Shown: positions 1 through 10,656 of the stretch, piece by piece
Layout of the letters: every line of letters begins with the position of its first letter
Position numbering within the stretch: the stretch's first letter is position 1
Assembly: GCA_024636875.1 (NCBI GenBank)
Contig: JAGXGJ010000137.1
Location: forward strand, 1-42,227
Direction of reading: 5' to 3'
Source of the DNA: Methylococcaceae bacterium
GTDB taxonomy: Bacteria > Pseudomonadota > Gammaproteobacteria > Methylococcales > Methylomonadaceae
Length of the DNA: 42,227 nucleotides
Made by a program: the position numbers and the translations under genes
Notes under the pieces: generated by a model
Told to the model about the DNA's origin: nothing
What the model saw: the letters and a program-made list of their open reading frames with translations, nothing else
Databases searched by the model: none

Positions 1-256
1 CGTCCTGTCGAAGGAAGAAGGCGGACGTCATACGCCATTCTTTAACGGTTACCGGCCACAGTTCTATTTCAGAACAACCGACGTAACCGGTGCGGTTGAT
101 CTGCCTGAAGGTGTTGAAATGGTCATGCCGGGAGATAATATCTCGGTAAAAGTCAAATTGATTTCACCGATTGCCATGGAAGAAGGCTTGCGTTTTGCAA
201 TTCGTGAAGGTGGTCGTACAGTGGGTGCGGGCGTTGTTGCATCTATAATCGAGTAA
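1..256 (+). CDS. tuf: Elongation factor Tu, C-terminal part (partial)
   Basis: This is the last 84 codons of EF-Tu, the GTPase that brings aminoacyl-tRNA to the ribosome; the rest lies before the window. The frame starts at base 2 and ends with TAA at 254-256. The translated end contains the domain 3 signatures [22 protein letters not shown] and the terminal [12 protein letters not shown], which are diagnostic. It is followed only 5 bases later by rpsJ, so the str operon appears to run straight into the S10 operon. Confidence 0.97.
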   Translation, partial: VLSKEEGGRHTPFFNGYRPQFYFRTTDVTGAVDLPEGVEMVMPGDNISVKVKLISPIAMEEGLRFAIREGGRTVGAGVVASIIE

Positions 257-261
257 GAGAT

Positions 262-573
262 ATGTCTAATCAAACTATCAGAATCCGGTTGAAATCATTT
301 GACCATAAATTAATCGATCAATCGGCTGGTGAGATAGTAGAAACAGCAAGGAGAACAGGCGCCCAAGTTAAAGGTCCTATTCCCTTGCCTACTAAAAAAG
401 AGCGTTTTACGATTTTGATTTCTCCGCACGTTAATAAAGATGCCAGAGATCAGTATGAATTAAGAACGTATAAAAGATTGCTGGATATCGTTGAGCCAAC
501 AGAAAAAACCGTAGATGCATTGATGAAATTGGATCTTGCTGCGGGCGTTGATGTTCAAATAAAGTTGAATTAA
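262..573 (+). CDS. rpsJ: 30S ribosomal protein S10 (uS10)
   Basis: Protein of the 30S head. In Enterobacteria it also acts with NusB in antitermination complexes. The 103 residues match the usual family length, and the start [14 protein letters not shown] and the block [14 protein letters not shown] are family signatures. The ATG lies 5 bases after the tuf stop, with a purine-rich stretch (gtaagagat) in front. There is no room for a long S10-type leader mRNA upstream, unlike the E. coli S10 operon where L4 acts on such a leader. Confidence 0.98.
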   Translation: MSNQTIRIRLKSFDHKLIDQSAGEIVETARRTGAQVKGPIPLPTKKERFTILISPHVNKDARDQYELRTYKRLLDIVEPTEKTVDALMKLDLAAGVDVQIKLN

Positions 574-591
574 AGTTAGAGGAATTGGCAG

Positions 592-1242
592 ATGTCAATA
601 GGTCTTATAGGTCGTAAATGTGGTATGACCAGAGTTTTTTCTGAAGATGGTTCATCGGTACCTGTTACTGTTCTCCAGATTGATTCAAACAGAGTTACTC
701 AGGTTAAAACGGTTGAGGTTGATGGTTATCGTTCTATTCAAGTAACAGCGGGCGATAAAAAATCTTCAAGAGTCAATAAAGCAATGGCAGGTCATTATGC
801 GTCGGCTAATGTGACAGCTGGTAGAGGTCTTTGGGAATTCAGGCTCGAAGATGGAGAAGGTGTCGATTTATCAGCCGGTTCAGAATTATCTTTGGATATA
901 TTTTCTGCCGGTCAAGTGGTTGACGTTCGGGGTAAAAGTATTGGTAAAGGTTTTGCGGGCGGGGTGAAACGGCATCATTTCAGCATGCAGGATGCCACGC
1001 ATGGCAACTCTCGTTCGCACAGGGTGTTGGGTTCTATAGGCATGAACCAAACACCAGGGCGTGTATTTAAAGGCAAAAAAATGGAAGGGCATCTTGGCGC
1101 AGTCAAGGCGACAATCCAAAACTTGACTATTCATGCCATCGATGCTTCAAGAAATTTGATTTTAATAAAAGGTGCTGTGCCCGGCGCTAAAGGCGGTGAT
1201 GTAATCATTACTCCCGCAATGAAATTGAAAAATAAAGGCTAA
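592..1242 (+). CDS. rplC: 50S ribosomal protein L3 (uL3)
   Basis: Early-assembly 50S protein whose long loop reaches toward the peptidyl-transferase centre. It has 216 residues, slightly longer than the 209 of E. coli. The N-terminal [13 protein letters not shown] and the loop around [13 protein letters not shown] are clear. The glutamine of NQTPG, which PrmB methylates in E. coli, is retained. The ATG at 592 is preceded by AGAGGAA. It sits in the S10 operon, 18 bases after rpsJ and 3 bases before rplD. Confidence 0.98.
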   Translation: MSIGLIGRKCGMTRVFSEDGSSVPVTVLQIDSNRVTQVKTVEVDGYRSIQVTAGDKKSSRVNKAMAGHYASANVTAGRGLWEFRLEDGEGVDLSAGSELSLDIFSAGQVVDVRGKSIGKGFAGGVKRHHFSMQDATHGNSRSHRVLGSIGMNQTPGRVFKGKKMEGHLGAVKATIQNLTIHAIDASRNLILIKGAVPGAKGGDVIITPAMKLKNKG

Positions 1243-1245
1243 GCT

Positions 1246-1866
1246 ATGGGTTTGCAAATACCTGTTTTAAATGAACAAGACTCTGCAGGACAAGTAGAGG
1301 TAAATGAGGCAGTTTTTGGTCAGTCTTTTAATGAGACATTGATTCATCAATTGGTTACCAGATATCTGGCGGGAGCGCGCGCAGGCACAAAAGCACAAAA
1401 AACCCGCTCGGATGTCAGTGGAGGCGGCGCAAAGCCCTGGCGGCAAAAAGGCACGGGCCGTGCCAGATCAGGCACAATCCGTAGCCCAATCTGGCGGACA
1501 GGTGGCGTCGCCTTCGCGGCAAGGCCAAGAAATTACGAACAAAAGTTAAACAAAAAAATGTTTCGTGCAGGGATTCGATCTATTTTGTCTGAATTGCTGA
1601 GGCAAGATCGTTTGGTTGTGAGCAGCGATATTCTTCCTGCTAGCCCTAAAACGAAAGTTTTATATGAAAAACTAAAAAATTTTGACGCAAAACGAATATT
1701 GATTGTTGTAGAAAATGTAGATGAAAATCTGGCTTTAGCATCAAGAAATATACCTTATGTAGAAGTAATCGAGGCGGCAAATTTAAGTCCTGTGCTATTA
1801 GTCGCTGCCGATAAGGTTATCGCTACACCCGGTGCGCTGAAGCAATTAGAGGAGCGCTTGGCATGA
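1246..1866 (+). CDS. rplD: 50S ribosomal protein L4 (uL4)
   Basis: Protein of the nascent peptide tunnel; in E. coli it is also the autoregulator of the S10 operon. It has 206 residues. The basic tunnel loop is obvious ([19 protein letters not shown], about residues 61-80). The 3' end overlaps the rplW start by 4 bases, which favours coupled translation. Because rpsJ follows tuf closely here, the E. coli mode of L4 control at a leader before rpsJ is unlikely to be conserved; this last point is inference. Confidence 0.98.
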   Translation: MGLQIPVLNEQDSAGQVEVNEAVFGQSFNETLIHQLVTRYLAGARAGTKAQKTRSDVSGGGAKPWRQKGTGRARSGTIRSPIWRTGGVAFAARPRNYEQKLNKKMFRAGIRSILSELLRQDRLVVSSDILPASPKTKVLYEKLKNFDAKRILIVVENVDENLALASRNIPYVEVIEAANLSPVLLVAADKVIATPGALKQLEERLA

Positions 1867-2162
1867 GTTTAAACAAATACCGGTTGGCGAGTGTGCTTGA
1901 AGCACCCATTATCTCTGAGAAGAGCACTATTGCCGCTGAAAAAAATAAAAGATTTGTTTTTAAAGTGCAAAAACAGGCGACCAAGAAACAAGTTAAAAAT
2001 GCGGTAGAAATAATGTTTGGCGTAGAGGTTGATTCTGTTCAAGTTTTGAACGTTAAAGGCAAACAGAAAAGAGTTGGCCGTTCATTGGGCCAAAGATCAG
2101 ATTGGAAAAAGGCTTACGTAAAGCTGAAGTCTGGTCATGACATAGAATTCTCTGCTGCTTAA
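1863..2162 (+). CDS. rplW: 50S ribosomal protein L23 (uL23)
   Basis: Protein at the tunnel exit that provides the docking site for trigger factor and SRP. It is 99 residues long, as usual. The start [20 protein letters not shown] and the central [16 protein letters not shown] are family features. The ATG overlaps the rplD stop in an ATGA junction, so reinitiation is likely. Confidence 0.98.
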   Translation: MSLNKYRLASVLEAPIISEKSTIAAEKNKRFVFKVQKQATKKQVKNAVEIMFGVEVDSVQVLNVKGKQKRVGRSLGQRSDWKKAYVKLKSGHDIEFSAA

Positions 2163-2201
2163 TTTATTAAAGTGATAGATCAATAGGAAACGGTAGAAAG
2201 C

Positions 2202-3029
2202 ATGGCGATTGTAAAGTCAAAACCGACGTCACCGGGATCACGGTTTGTAGTACGCATCAAAAACGATGAGTTGCATAAAGGCAAACCATTTGCACCTTTA
2301 CTGAGTAAAAATAGTAAAAGTGGCGGTCGTAATAATCAGGGGCGTATAACAACGCGTCATATCGGTGGTGGCCATAAGCAACACTATCGCGTTATTGATT
2401 TTAAAAGGAATAAAATTGATATTCCTGCTGTTGTAGAGCGTCTTGAGTACGACCCGAACAGAACCGCGAATATTGCCCTGGTTTTATTCAAGGATGGTGA
2501 GCGCAGATATATTATTGCGCCAAAAGGGCTGGTTGTTGGTCAGGAAATAGTTTCTTCAGAAACTGTTCCAGTCAAGGCGGGTAATTGTATGCCGCTAAGA
2601 AATATACCCCTGGGCACAACTGTTCACTGTGTGGAGTTAAAACCAGGCAAGGGTGCGCAAGTAGCCAGAAGCGCAGGAACATCTGTCCAGTTGGTTGCAA
2701 GAGAAGGCGCTTATGCAACTATAAGAATGCGTTCAGGTGAAATGCGCAAGGTTATGGCGGATTGCCGGGCTGTAATTGGTGAGGTATCAAACTCCGAACA
2801 CAATCTGGCTTCTCTCGGCAAGGCTGGGGCATCCAGATGGCGAGGCATTCGTCCTACAGTCCGTGGTGTGGTAATGAATCCGGTAGATCATCCGCATGGC
2901 GGCGGTGAAGGCCGTACATCGGGTGGCAGGCACCCTGTATCGCCTTGGGGTATGCCGACTAAGGGATACAAAACAAGAAAAAACAAACGTACTGATAATA
3001 TGATTATCAGACGTCGTAAGCAGAAATAG
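2202..3029 (+). CDS. rplB: 50S ribosomal protein L2 (uL2)
   Basis: Core 50S protein needed for subunit joining and peptidyl-transferase activity. It has 275 residues. The motif [11 protein letters not shown] near residues 226-236 carries the conserved histidine close to the active centre, and the end is very basic ([15 protein letters not shown]). It starts 39 bases after rplW, with AATAGGAAACGG as the upstream ribosome-binding region. Confidence 0.98.
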   Translation: MAIVKSKPTSPGSRFVVRIKNDELHKGKPFAPLLSKNSKSGGRNNQGRITTRHIGGGHKQHYRVIDFKRNKIDIPAVVERLEYDPNRTANIALVLFKDGERRYIIAPKGLVVGQEIVSSETVPVKAGNCMPLRNIPLGTTVHCVELKPGKGAQVARSAGTSVQLVAREGAYATIRMRSGEMRKVMADCRAVIGEVSNSEHNLASLGKAGASRWRGIRPTVRGVVMNPVDHPHGGGEGRTSGGRHPVSPWGMPTKGYKTRKNKRTDNMIIRRRKQK

Positions 3030-3041
3030 AGAGGAATCAGC

Positions 3042-3314
3042 GTGCCGCGTTCAATTAAAAAAGGTCCATTTATTGATCATCATCTTCTAAAAAAAGTTGA
3101 AGATGCTGTAAGTAGCAATAGCCGGAAACCGATTAAAACATGGTCAAGAAGATCAATGATTATACCAGATATGCTGGGCTTAACTATTGCAATCCATAAT
3201 GGGCGGCTGCACATTCCAGTTCTCATTTCCGAGAATATGGTCGGGCATAAATTAGGTGAGTTTGCACCCACTCGAACATATAAAGGCCATGTGGCCGACA
3301 AGAAATCGAGGTAG
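3042..3314 (+). CDS. rpsS: 30S ribosomal protein S19 (uS19)
   Basis: 30S head protein forming a tight pair with S13. It has 90 residues and starts [11 protein letters not shown], the exact family beginning, so the GTG at 3042 must be the start; a GAGGAA Shine-Dalgarno lies 7 bases upstream. Conserved blocks TWSRRSMI and [11 protein letters not shown] are present. It ends 5 bases before the preferred rplV start. Confidence 0.97.
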   Translation: MPRSIKKGPFIDHHLLKKVEDAVSSNSRKPIKTWSRRSMIIPDMLGLTIAIHNGRLHIPVLISENMVGHKLGEFAPTRTYKGHVADKKSR

Positions 3315-3319
3315 TGGTG

Positions 3320-3655
3320 ATGGAAATTTCAGCAAGATTAAATAACGCCCCATTATCAGCGCAAAAAGCGCGATTGGTGGGCGATCAAATTCGTGGTATG
3401 CCAGTTGAAAAAGCACTGAATACATTGAAATTCAGTTCTAAAAAAGCAGCGGCTATATTCAAGAAGGTTCTGGAGTCGGCGATAGCCAATGCAGAACACA
3501 ATGAAAGTGCAGATATTGATGAATTAAGGGTGTCTACCGTTTACGTCAATGAAGGGGCGACCATGAAGAGATTTAAGGCAAGAGCTAAAGGACGTGCAAA
3601 CCATATCCTTAAAAGAACCTGCCATATTACAGTTAAAGTCGCAGAATTGGAGTAG
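3320..3655 (+). CDS. rplV: 50S ribosomal protein L22 (uL22)
   Basis: Protein whose beta-hairpin lines the exit tunnel; changes there can alter macrolide response. I choose the ATG at 3320 (111 residues, [20 protein letters not shown]). It matches the family length and has GAGG 8 bases upstream. Two in-frame GTG codons at 3314 and 3317 could add two residues and would overlap the rpsS stop. The C-terminal [16 protein letters not shown] is the conserved hairpin end. Confidence 0.95.
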   Translation: MEISARLNNAPLSAQKARLVGDQIRGMPVEKALNTLKFSSKKAAAIFKKVLESAIANAEHNESADIDELRVSTVYVNEGATMKRFKARAKGRANHILKRTCHITVKVAELE

Positions 3656-3664
3656 GGGCAGAAA

Positions 3665-4336
3665 ATGGGTCAAAAGGTACATCCAACAGGTATACGTCTG
3701 GGAATTGTAAAGGACTGGAATTCAAGATGGTATGCAAACAGCCAGGATTATTCAGTTTTCCTGCATCAGGATTTAACAGTCAGAGCATTTATCAGGAAAA
3801 AACTGGCTCATGCTTCTGTAAGTCATATTCAAATTAATCGCCCGGCGAATAATGCACATATAACGATACATACAGCCCGCCCGGGCATCGTCATCGGCAA
3901 AAAGGGTGAAGATATTGATGTGCTGCGTAAAGACATATCAAAAATGATGGGTATTCCGGTCCAATTGAATGTTGAAGAGATCAGAAAGCCCGAACTGGAC
4001 GCGCAATTAGTGGCTGAAGGCGTGGCTCAACAGCTTGAAAAAAGAATTATGTATCGCCGGGCAATGAAACGCGCCGTGACCAATACCATGCGTTTGGGCG
4101 CCGAGGGTATTAAAATAAATGTGGGTGGTCGCTTAAACGGTGCCGAAATAGCAAGAAGCGAATGGTACAGAGAAGGGCGCGTACCTTTGCATACCTTAAG
4201 AGCGGATATTGATTATGCAACAGCAGAGGCAAATACGACCTATGGAATTATTGGCATCAAGGTGTGGATATTCAAAGGCGAAGTATTCGACATGGATGCA
4301 CATATTGCATCTATTAATTCTGAATCCAAGAAATAG
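3665..4336 (+). CDS. rpsC: 30S ribosomal protein S3 (uS3)
   Basis: 30S protein at the mRNA entry tunnel with helicase function, joined by S4 and S5. It has 223 residues against 233 in E. coli, the difference lying in the variable C-terminal tail. The KH domain with GKKGEDI (about residues 78-84) and the C-terminal [13 protein letters not shown] are recognisable. It starts 9 bases after rplV, within the S10 operon. Confidence 0.97.
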   Translation: MGQKVHPTGIRLGIVKDWNSRWYANSQDYSVFLHQDLTVRAFIRKKLAHASVSHIQINRPANNAHITIHTARPGIVIGKKGEDIDVLRKDISKMMGIPVQLNVEEIRKPELDAQLVAEGVAQQLEKRIMYRRAMKRAVTNTMRLGAEGIKINVGGRLNGAEIARSEWYREGRVPLHTLRADIDYATAEANTTYGIIGIKVWIFKGEVFDMDAHIASINSESKK

Positions 4337-4352
4337 TTGAAGGGATAGAGAA

Positions 4353-4766
4353 ATGCTTCAACCTAAAAGAACCAAATTCCGTAAGCAACATAAAGGCAGA
4401 AATAACGGTACTGCTGTACGCGGGTCATCAGTCAGCTTTGGCGAGTATGGCTTAAAATCAATCAGCCGCGGCAGACTTACTGCCAGACAAATTGAATCGG
4501 CACGGAGAACCATTACAAGGCACGTTAAACGTGGCGGTAAGCTATGGATCAGAATCTTTCCTGATAAGCCAATTACCAAAAAACCTTTAGAAGTTCGTAT
4601 GGGAAAAGGAAAAGGTAGTGTAGAATACTGGGTTGCTCAAGTAAGACCAGGAACCATGTTGTATGAAATACAGGGTGTTTCAGAAGAACTGGCACGTGAA
4701 GCATTCACGCTAGCAGCCGCCAAGCTGCCTTTAAAAACACTGTTTACCGCCCGGACGATAATGTAA
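4353..4766 (+). CDS. rplP: 50S ribosomal protein L16 (uL16)
   Basis: 50S protein near the A site, loaded late in assembly. It has 137 residues. The sequence [12 protein letters not shown] includes the arginine that the YcfD oxygenase hydroxylates in E. coli. The stop TAA overlaps the rpmC ATG by one base (TAATG). Confidence 0.98.
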   Translation: MLQPKRTKFRKQHKGRNNGTAVRGSSVSFGEYGLKSISRGRLTARQIESARRTITRHVKRGGKLWIRIFPDKPITKKPLEVRMGKGKGSVEYWVAQVRPGTMLYEIQGVSEELAREAFTLAAAKLPLKTLFTARTIM

Positions 4767-4957
4767 TGAAAGCAAGTGAATTACGTAAAAAATCAAAAGA
4801 CGAATTAGGAGCTATGTTGCTCGATTTATCACGTGAGCGATTTAATCTTAGAATGCAAAAAGGTACAGGTCAATTGACGAGGCCTGATCAAGTAAAAAAG
4901 GTTAGACGCAATGTTGCACGTATCCAAACCATATTAAAAGAAATGGCGGCTGCATAG
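4766..4957 (+). CDS. rpmC: 50S ribosomal protein L29 (uL29)
   Basis: Small two-helix protein at the tunnel exit next to L23. It has 63 residues, as expected, beginning [14 protein letters not shown]. It starts inside the rplP stop codon, so its translation is probably coupled to L16. Confidence 0.97.
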   Translation: MKASELRKKSKDELGAMLLDLSRERFNLRMQKGTGQLTRPDQVKKVRRNVARIQTILKEMAAA

Positions 4958-4958
4958 A

Positions 4959-5234
4959 ATGAGTGAAAATGTAAGCGAAAACATAAGCAGGGTACGGACA
5001 ATCAGTGGTCGGGTTGTCAGTAATAAAATGGACAAAACCATTACAGTTTTGGTAGAGCGTGTTGTAAAGCATCCGGTGTATGGCAAGTACATTAAACGTT
5101 CGACTAGAATGATGGCTCATGATGAACAAAATGTTTGCCAGGAAGGTGATGTAGTGGCTATTACATCATGCAGGCCTATGTCTAAAAACAAGACCTTTAA
5201 ATTGGTTCAGGTTTTGGAAAGTGCTAACAAATAG
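4959..5234 (+). CDS. rpsQ: 30S ribosomal protein S17 (uS17)
   Basis: Primary-binding 30S protein with an OB fold. It has 91 residues. The N-terminal dozen residues ([12 protein letters not shown]) are variable and the core begins at [16 protein letters not shown]. The ATG is 1 base after the rpmC stop. It is the last gene of the classical S10 operon; 37 bases then separate it from rplN. Confidence 0.97.
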   Translation: MSENVSENISRVRTISGRVVSNKMDKTITVLVERVVKHPVYGKYIKRSTRMMAHDEQNVCQEGDVVAITSCRPMSKNKTFKLVQVLESANK

Positions 5235-5271
5235 CGTTCAGCTATTCATATACAGATAACGGGAATAAATC

Positions 5272-5640
5272 ATGATTCAGATGCAAACTAACCTTGACGT
5301 CGCCGATAACAGCGGTGCAAAAAGGGTCATGTGTATCAAAGTATTAGGAGGATCGCATAGACGTTATGCCGGCATTGGTGACATTATCAAGGTCAGTATT
5401 AAGGATGCCATACCTCGTGGAAGAGTAAAAAAAGGTGAAGTCTATAATGCCTTGGTCGTTAGAACGCGCAAAGGCGTTCGTAGGCCTGACGGCTCAGTCA
5501 TTCGCTTTGATGGTAACGCAGCAGTTATTCTTAATAACAATTTACAGCCATTAGGTACACGTATTTTTGGGCCTGTAACACGTGAGCTAAGAGGGGAGAA
5601 ATTTATGAAAATTATCTCATTGGCTCCTGAAGTTTTATAA
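5272..5640 (+). CDS. rplN: 50S ribosomal protein L14 (uL14)
   Basis: 50S protein at the subunit interface, first gene of the classical spc operon. It has exactly the usual 122 residues, starts [17 protein letters not shown] and ends EVL. The 37-base gap before it (CGGGAATAAATC just ahead of ATG) shows no convincing separate promoter, so read-through from the S10 genes is likely. Confidence 0.98.
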   Translation: MIQMQTNLDVADNSGAKRVMCIKVLGGSHRRYAGIGDIIKVSIKDAIPRGRVKKGEVYNALVVRTRKGVRRPDGSVIRFDGNAAVILNNNLQPLGTRIFGPVTRELRGEKFMKIISLAPEVL

Positions 5641-5654
5641 GGTAGGGTTCAGAA

Positions 5655-5972
5655 ATGCAAAAAATTAGAAAAGGCGATGATGTTATTGTTCGTACCGGTA
5701 AGGATAAAGGTAAGAGCGGCAGAGTAACCAAGGTATTAAAAGACGATAAGGTTTTGGTTGAGGGAATAAACCAGGTCAAAAAACATCAAAAAGCCAATCC
5801 GAATGCAGGTGTTTCAGGCGGAATTATTGTCAAGGATATGCCAATAAATATTTCCAATATAGGATTATATAATCCTGCAACCAAAAAAGCAGATCGAGTC
5901 GGCTTTAAGTTTCTGGAAAATGGAAAGAAAGTCCGATACTTTAAGTCAACTGATGAAGTTGTTGATGTGTAA
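5655..5972 (+). CDS. rplX: 50S ribosomal protein L24 (uL24)
   Basis: Assembly-initiating 50S protein with an N-terminal KOW motif ([18 protein letters not shown], about residues 5-22). It has 105 residues, like E. coli. It sits 14 bases after rplN and 14 bases before rplE in the spc run. Confidence 0.98.
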   Translation: MQKIRKGDDVIVRTGKDKGKSGRVTKVLKDDKVLVEGINQVKKHQKANPNAGVSGGIIVKDMPINISNIGLYNPATKKADRVGFKFLENGKKVRYFKSTDEVVDV

Positions 5973-5986
5973 GGTATAGATGAATC

Positions 5987-6526
5987 ATGGCTAGACTAGA
6001 GTCCGTATATAAAGAAAAAATTCTTACAGCCTTAGTAGAGCAGTTTGCCTATAAGTCTGTGATGCAAGCGCCGCGTATTACCAAAATAACCTTGAATATG
6101 GGTGTGGGTGGGGCTGTTGCTGATAAAAAAGTATTGCAATCAGCGGTAAGCGACATGGAAAAAATTTCCGGTCAAAAACCTGTTGTTACCTTGGCAAGAA
6201 AATCTATTGCCGGGTTTAAGATTCGAGACGATATGCCTATTGGTTGTAAGGTAACATTACGCAGCGATAGGATGTATGAATTCCTGGATCGTTTAATTAG
6301 TATTTCTATTCCTCGGATCCGTGATTTCAGAGGGTTGAATCCAAAAAGCTTTGATGGACGCGGTAATTATTCAATGGGTGTTAAAGAGCAAATCATTTTC
6401 CCCGAAATTGATTATGATAAAATCGACACTTTGCGTGGTATGGATATTACTATCACAACGACAGCTCAAACCGATGAAGAAGGTTTGGCGTTATTAAAGT
6501 TGTTTAATTTTCCATTCAAGCACTAA
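5987..6526 (+). CDS. rplE: 50S ribosomal protein L5 (uL5)
   Basis: 5S rRNA-binding protein of the central protuberance, contacting S13 and P-site tRNA. It has 179 residues and the signatures [13 protein letters not shown] and [17 protein letters not shown]. In E. coli the S8 repressor site overlaps the start of this gene; I did not identify a comparable structure in the 14-base gap here. Confidence 0.98.
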   Translation: MARLESVYKEKILTALVEQFAYKSVMQAPRITKITLNMGVGGAVADKKVLQSAVSDMEKISGQKPVVTLARKSIAGFKIRDDMPIGCKVTLRSDRMYEFLDRLISISIPRIRDFRGLNPKSFDGRGNYSMGVKEQIIFPEIDYDKIDTLRGMDITITTTAQTDEEGLALLKLFNFPFKH

Positions 6527-6536
6527 GGGCGTCCAC

Positions 6537-6842
6537 ATGGCAAAAAAATCAATGATTGCGCGTGAAGACAAGCGCAAGAAGCTAGTAAAAAAATATGATG
6601 TCAAACGTAAATCTTTGAAAGAGATTATCAGAGATCCGAACACAACATTTGAAGACAAGGAAACTGCTCAGTTGCAGCTTCAAAAATTACCAAGGGACTC
6701 CAGCGTTACACGAGTACGCAATCGTTGTAATTTAACGGGGCGTCCGCATGGGTATTACCGCAAATTTGGCCTTAGCCGGAATAAGCTGAGGGAAGCAACG
6801 ATGCGTGGTGATGTGCCTGGCGTAGTCAAGGCGAGTTGGTAA
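6537..6842 (+). CDS. rpsN: 30S ribosomal protein S14 (uS14)
   Basis: 30S head protein. It has 101 residues and is the long, zinc-independent form: only one cysteine occurs ([10 protein letters not shown]), so the CxxC pairs of the short zinc form are absent. The C-terminal [12 protein letters not shown] and KASW are typical. Confidence 0.97.
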   Translation: MAKKSMIAREDKRKKLVKKYDVKRKSLKEIIRDPNTTFEDKETAQLQLQKLPRDSSVTRVRNRCNLTGRPHGYYRKFGLSRNKLREATMRGDVPGVVKASW

Positions 6843-6860
6843 TAGGTTGGAGAATAGAAA

Positions 6861-7256
6861 ATGAGTATGACAGACCCAGTAGCAGATATGCTGACCCGGA
6901 TAAGAAACGGTCAATCTGCAGGCAAGAAAAACATCAGACAACCCTCGTCAAAATTAAAAGTATCTATAGCCAAGGTACTAAAAGAGGAAGGTTACATAAC
7001 CGATTTCAGCACAGAAACAAGCGGCAGTCATACCGAAATGACTATTGAGCTGAAGTACTATAAGGGTGCGCCTGTAATAGAAAGCATCAAAAGAATTAGT
7101 AGACCTGGTTTACGTATTTATAAATCTAAAGACGAATTGCCAAAGGTTCTTGGCGGGTTGGGGATTGCTATCGTATCAACGTCGAATGGTGTGATGACCG
7201 ATAGAGCCGCTCGTGCCATTGGGCATGGCGGCGAAGTTATTTGTACTGTTTGCTAA
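6861..7256 (+). CDS. rpsH: 30S ribosomal protein S8 (uS8)
   Basis: 30S platform protein binding helix 21 of 16S rRNA; in E. coli it is the translational repressor of the spc operon. It has 131 residues, starting [16 protein letters not shown] after an initial MS, with the C-terminal [13 protein letters not shown] block. It lies 18 bases after rpsN. Confidence 0.98.
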   Translation: MSMTDPVADMLTRIRNGQSAGKKNIRQPSSKLKVSIAKVLKEEGYITDFSTETSGSHTEMTIELKYYKGAPVIESIKRISRPGLRIYKSKDELPKVLGGLGIAIVSTSNGVMTDRAARAIGHGGEVICTVC

Positions 7257-7268
7257 AGTAGGCGCGTT

Positions 7269-7802
7269 ATGTCAAGAATTGCTAAAGCCCCGGTTGCTAT
7301 CCCAAGTGGTGTGGATATCAAGCTAGAGGGTAACAAGATGACCGTAAAAGGCAGTAAAGGTCAATTATCATTTAATTTTAATCCGGCTATCGGTGTTGAT
7401 ATTACCGATAATGTCGTATCTATGCAGTGGAATAGAGATGATAAAAATGCAACTGCACAGGCAGGTACTGCCAGAGCCATCGTAAATAACATGGTTACCG
7501 GCGTTTCTGCAGGTTTTGAGAAGAAACTGACACTGATTGGTGTGGGTTACAGAGCTCAGGCAAAAGGAAATAATTTAAATCTGACGCTTGGTTTTTCTCA
7601 TCCAGTCGATTATGAAGTTCCTGCAGGAATTACAGTTGAAACGCCTACTCAAACTGAAATAGTTATTAGAGGAAGTGACAAACAGCAGGTAGGCCAGGTT
7701 GCTGCAAAAATCAGAGCTTATCGTCCGCCTGAGCCTTATAAAGGCAAAGGTGTGAGATATGCTGAAGAGCATGTTGTAAGAAAAGAAGCCAAGAAAAAGT
7801 AA
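7269..7802 (+). CDS. rplF: 50S ribosomal protein L6 (uL6)
   Basis: 50S protein near the sarcin-ricin loop with two similar domains. It has 177 residues. The end [25 protein letters not shown] is strongly conserved. It is 12 bases after rpsH and 9 bases before rplR. Confidence 0.98.
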   Translation: MSRIAKAPVAIPSGVDIKLEGNKMTVKGSKGQLSFNFNPAIGVDITDNVVSMQWNRDDKNATAQAGTARAIVNNMVTGVSAGFEKKLTLIGVGYRAQAKGNNLNLTLGFSHPVDYEVPAGITVETPTQTEIVIRGSDKQQVGQVAAKIRAYRPPEPYKGKGVRYAEEHVVRKEAKKK

Positions 7803-7811
7803 GGTAATGTG

Positions 7812-8165
7812 ATGGATAAGAAACAATCCCGTATGAAGCGCGCATTAAAATTGCGTAGTAAAATTAAAAAACTAAGTGTAACTCGTTTGTCAATTCACAA
7901 AACCTCACAGCATATTTATGCACAAGTGATCAGTAATGACGGAAATTCGACTTTGGCCAGCGCTTCAACTACCCAATCCGCAATCAAGGCAAATTTAAAA
8001 AATACCGGTAATATAGAAGCCGCCGCAGAAGTTGGAAAGTGGATTGCACAAAAAGCCATTGCTGCGGGTGTAACCGAAGTCGCATTTGATCGATCTGGCT
8101 TTAAATATCATGGCCGCGTTAAAGCTTTGGCAGATGCCGCTCGTGAAGCTGGCTTAAAATTTTAG
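7812..8165 (+). CDS. rplR: 50S ribosomal protein L18 (uL18)
   Basis: 5S rRNA-binding protein of the central protuberance. I choose the ATG at 7812, giving 117 residues beginning [17 protein letters not shown], the same length and start as E. coli L18. A GTG immediately upstream at 7809 could add one residue. The end [28 protein letters not shown] is typical. The spacing to rpsE is 9 bases. Confidence 0.97.
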   Translation: MDKKQSRMKRALKLRSKIKKLSVTRLSIHKTSQHIYAQVISNDGNSTLASASTTQSAIKANLKNTGNIEAAAEVGKWIAQKAIAAGVTEVAFDRSGFKYHGRVKALADAAREAGLKF

Positions 8166-8174
8166 GAGAATAAA

Positions 8175-8681
8175 ATGGCGACAGCACCTGCTCAAGGTAG
8201 TACAGACGGCTTACAAGAAAAATTAGTCAATGTAAGACGTGTGGCAAAAGTAGTAAAAGGCGGTAGAGTTTTCGGTTTTACGGCGCTGACAGTTGTCGGC
8301 GACGGCGAAGGTCGAGTTGGTTATGGTGTCAGCAAGGCCCGCGAAGTGCCGATTGCTATTCAAAAATCATTAGAACAAGCACGAAAAAATATGCGCAAGG
8401 TTTCACTAAAAGGCGACACTTTACAATACCCGATCATGAATACAACAGGCGCTGCAAAAGTATATATGCAGCCTGCTTCTGAAGGTACAGGTATCATTGC
8501 CGGTGGTGCGATGAGGGCAGTATTTGAAGTAGTTGGTGTACATAATGTATTGGCAAAATGTATCGGGACGAGTAACCCGATTAATGTTGTCAGAGCGACC
8601 ATTAATGGTCTTACCGGCATGCATAATGCAAACCAGATAGCGGCAAAGCGCGGCTTGTCAATTGAACAGATTATTGGGTAG
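8175..8681 (+). CDS. rpsE: 30S ribosomal protein S5 (uS5)
   Basis: 30S protein at the mRNA entry, involved in decoding fidelity with S4. It has 168 residues. The double-stranded RNA-binding-like domain around [16 protein letters not shown] and the [15 protein letters not shown] block are clear. TAGGAG lies directly upstream of its ATG, overlapping the rplR stop. Confidence 0.98.
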   Translation: MATAPAQGSTDGLQEKLVNVRRVAKVVKGGRVFGFTALTVVGDGEGRVGYGVSKAREVPIAIQKSLEQARKNMRKVSLKGDTLQYPIMNTTGAAKVYMQPASEGTGIIAGGAMRAVFEVVGVHNVLAKCIGTSNPINVVRATINGLTGMHNANQIAAKRGLSIEQIIG

Positions 8682-8686
8682 TTGCA

Positions 8687-8869
8687 ATGACTAATAAATT
8701 AAGTGTTACGATGACAAAAAGCAAGTTCGGGCGTTTACCCCGTCATCAGGCCTGCTTAAAGGGTTTGGGCTTGCGTAAAATCAACCAGACTGTCCAGGTA
8801 CTCAATACCGCTGAAAACAGAGGTATGATAAACAAAATATCATACATGTTAAAAGTCGAGGAAGTATAA
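8687..8869 (+). CDS. rpmD: 50S ribosomal protein L30 (uL30)
   Basis: Small 50S protein present in many but not all bacteria. It has 60 residues, with the family pattern [20 protein letters not shown]. Its stop overlaps the rplO ATG by one base (TAATG), indicating coupled translation. Confidence 0.97.
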   Translation: MTNKLSVTMTKSKFGRLPRHQACLKGLGLRKINQTVQVLNTAENRGMINKISYMLKVEEV

Positions 8870-9303
8870 TGTTTTTAAATACTATTCAGGCCAGCGAAGG
8901 GTCTCGTAAAAAATCCAAGCGTGTAGGCCGTGGTATTGGCTGTACACTGGGTAAAACATGTGGCAGAGGGCATAAAGGCCAAAAAGCACGCAGCGGCGGG
9001 TTTCATAAAGTCGGTTTTGAAGGCGGACAAATGCCTTTGCAACGCCGTTTGCCGAAAATTGGATTTACTTCACGATCCAGCAAATATTCAGCAGAAGTAC
9101 GCTTGAGTGAATTGAATCGATTGATGACTGAAGTGATTGACCTAAAGACCTTAATTGAAGCAAACATTGTGCCAGTCTTCACTAAAACAGCAAAGATCAT
9201 AAAATCAGGCGCAGTCAGTAAGGCGATCACTATAAAAGGTATTAAAGCAACGAGCGGAGCAAAGGAATCCATTGAAGCTGCTGGCGGCAAAGTAGAGGCT
9301 TAA
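8869..9303 (+). CDS. rplO: 50S ribosomal protein L15 (uL15)
   Basis: Late-assembly 50S protein. It has 144 residues, with the glycine- and arginine-rich N-terminal extension ([22 protein letters not shown]) that threads into the rRNA and the [17 protein letters not shown] block. The secY GTG start follows its stop with no gap. Confidence 0.98.
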   Translation: MFLNTIQASEGSRKKSKRVGRGIGCTLGKTCGRGHKGQKARSGGFHKVGFEGGQMPLQRRLPKIGFTSRSSKYSAEVRLSELNRLMTEVIDLKTLIEANIVPVFTKTAKIIKSGAVSKAITIKGIKATSGAKESIEAAGGKVEA

Positions 9304-10626
9304 GTGAATACACCAAGAGCTAAAATGGCTGGTAAAACCGGTGGTTTATCAGAGCTGAAATCAAGGCTGCTTTTTGTGTTGGGAGCTCTTTTTGTGTACA
9401 GGGTTGGCTCCCATATTCCAGTTCCCGGCATCGATCCAAAGGCGCTTGCCGTTATGTTTGAGCAACAAAGCGGTTCAATCCTGGATATGTTTAACATGTT
9501 TTCCGGGGGTGCGTTAATGCGCTTGAGCATCTTCGCTCTTGGAATTATGCCATATATATCGGCTTCAATTATTATGCAATTGATGACGGTTGTAATTCCA
9601 ACCATGGAGCAGATGAAAAAAGAAGGTGAATCCGGGAGACGCAAGATTTCACAATACACGCGTTATGGCACAGTAGTTTTAGCGACTTTTCAGGCTATCG
9701 GTATTTCTCTGGCTTTGCAAAATCAAACTGCAGGCGGCCTGTCGGTTGTATTGAATCCCGGATCCGGTTTTATTGCTATCACCACGATAACATTGGTTAC
9801 CGGTACCGTTTTCTTGATGTGGCTAGGTGAGCAAGTAACCGAGCGAGGGATTGGTAACGGTATTTCTATGATAATCTTTGCCGGTATCGTTTCAGGCTTG
9901 CCGAAAGCAATCGGTGGAACCTTGGAGTTAGCCAGAACAGGTGAAATGAATGCAGGCTTTATCATTTTGTTGTTTCTGTTGTCGCTCTCTGTTACAGCGC
10001 TGGTTGTTTTTGTTGAAAGAGGGCAAAGAAGGATACTTATTAATTATCCCAAAAGGCAGCAAGGCCGGAAATTATATGGCGGTCAAAGCAGTTTTTTGCC
10101 TTTAAAACTTAATATGGCGGGCGTTATACCACCTATTTTTGCATCCAGTATTATTTTATTTCCTGCTACAATTGCCGGTTGGTTTGGGAATAGCGAAGGT
10201 TTTAGCTGGCTTCAGGATATTGCGACCATGCTGTCGCCGGGTCAACCCATTTACGTTATGATTTATGCAACGGCAATTATATTCTTTTGTTTTTTCTATA
10301 CCGCATTAGTATTTAATTCAAAAGAAACGGCTGAAAATCTGAAAAAATCAGGTGCATTTCTTCCCGGCATTAGGCCCGGGATGCAAACCAGTTCATACAT
10401 TGATAAGGTAATGACCAGATTAACACTGGTCGGTGCATTCTACATTACCCTCGTATGTTTGCTGCCTGAGTTTTTAATAGTTTATTGGAACGTACCCTTT
10501 TATTTTGGTGGAACTTCCTTGCTGATTATTGTGGTAGTTGTCATGGATTTTATTTCTCAAATGCAAACCCATGTCATGTCTCAACAGTACGAAGGCTTAA
10601 TGAAAAAAGCCAATTTGAAAAAATAA
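9304..10626 (+). CDS. secY: Protein translocase subunit SecY
   Basis: Channel-forming subunit of the SecYEG translocon in the inner membrane. It has 440 residues with about ten hydrophobic segments. Recognisable blocks are the start of TM1 ([15 protein letters not shown]), the [24 protein letters not shown] loop, the cytoplasmic [13 protein letters not shown] loop, and [23 protein letters not shown]. The start is GTG at 9304, directly after the rplO stop; an ATG 21 bases downstream (MAGKTGG) is an alternative. E. coli SecY has a comparable pre-TM1 length, which favours GTG. Confidence 0.97.
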   Translation: MNTPRAKMAGKTGGLSELKSRLLFVLGALFVYRVGSHIPVPGIDPKALAVMFEQQSGSILDMFNMFSGGALMRLSIFALGIMPYISASIIMQLMTVVIPTMEQMKKEGESGRRKISQYTRYGTVVLATFQAIGISLALQNQTAGGLSVVLNPGSGFIAITTITLVTGTVFLMWLGEQVTERGIGNGISMIIFAGIVSGLPKAIGGTLELARTGEMNAGFIILLFLLSLSVTALVVFVERGQRRILINYPKRQQGRKLYGGQSSFLPLKLNMAGVIPPIFASSIILFPATIAGWFGNSEGFSWLQDIATMLSPGQPIYVMIYATAIIFFCFFYTALVFNSKETAENLKKSGAFLPGIRPGMQTSSYIDKVMTRLTLVGAFYITLVCLLPEFLIVYWNVPFYFGGTSLLIIVVVVMDFISQMQTHVMSQQYEGLMKKANLKK

Positions 10627-10656
10627 TTTATTGCACAAGAACATTAGGAGTTAGCC

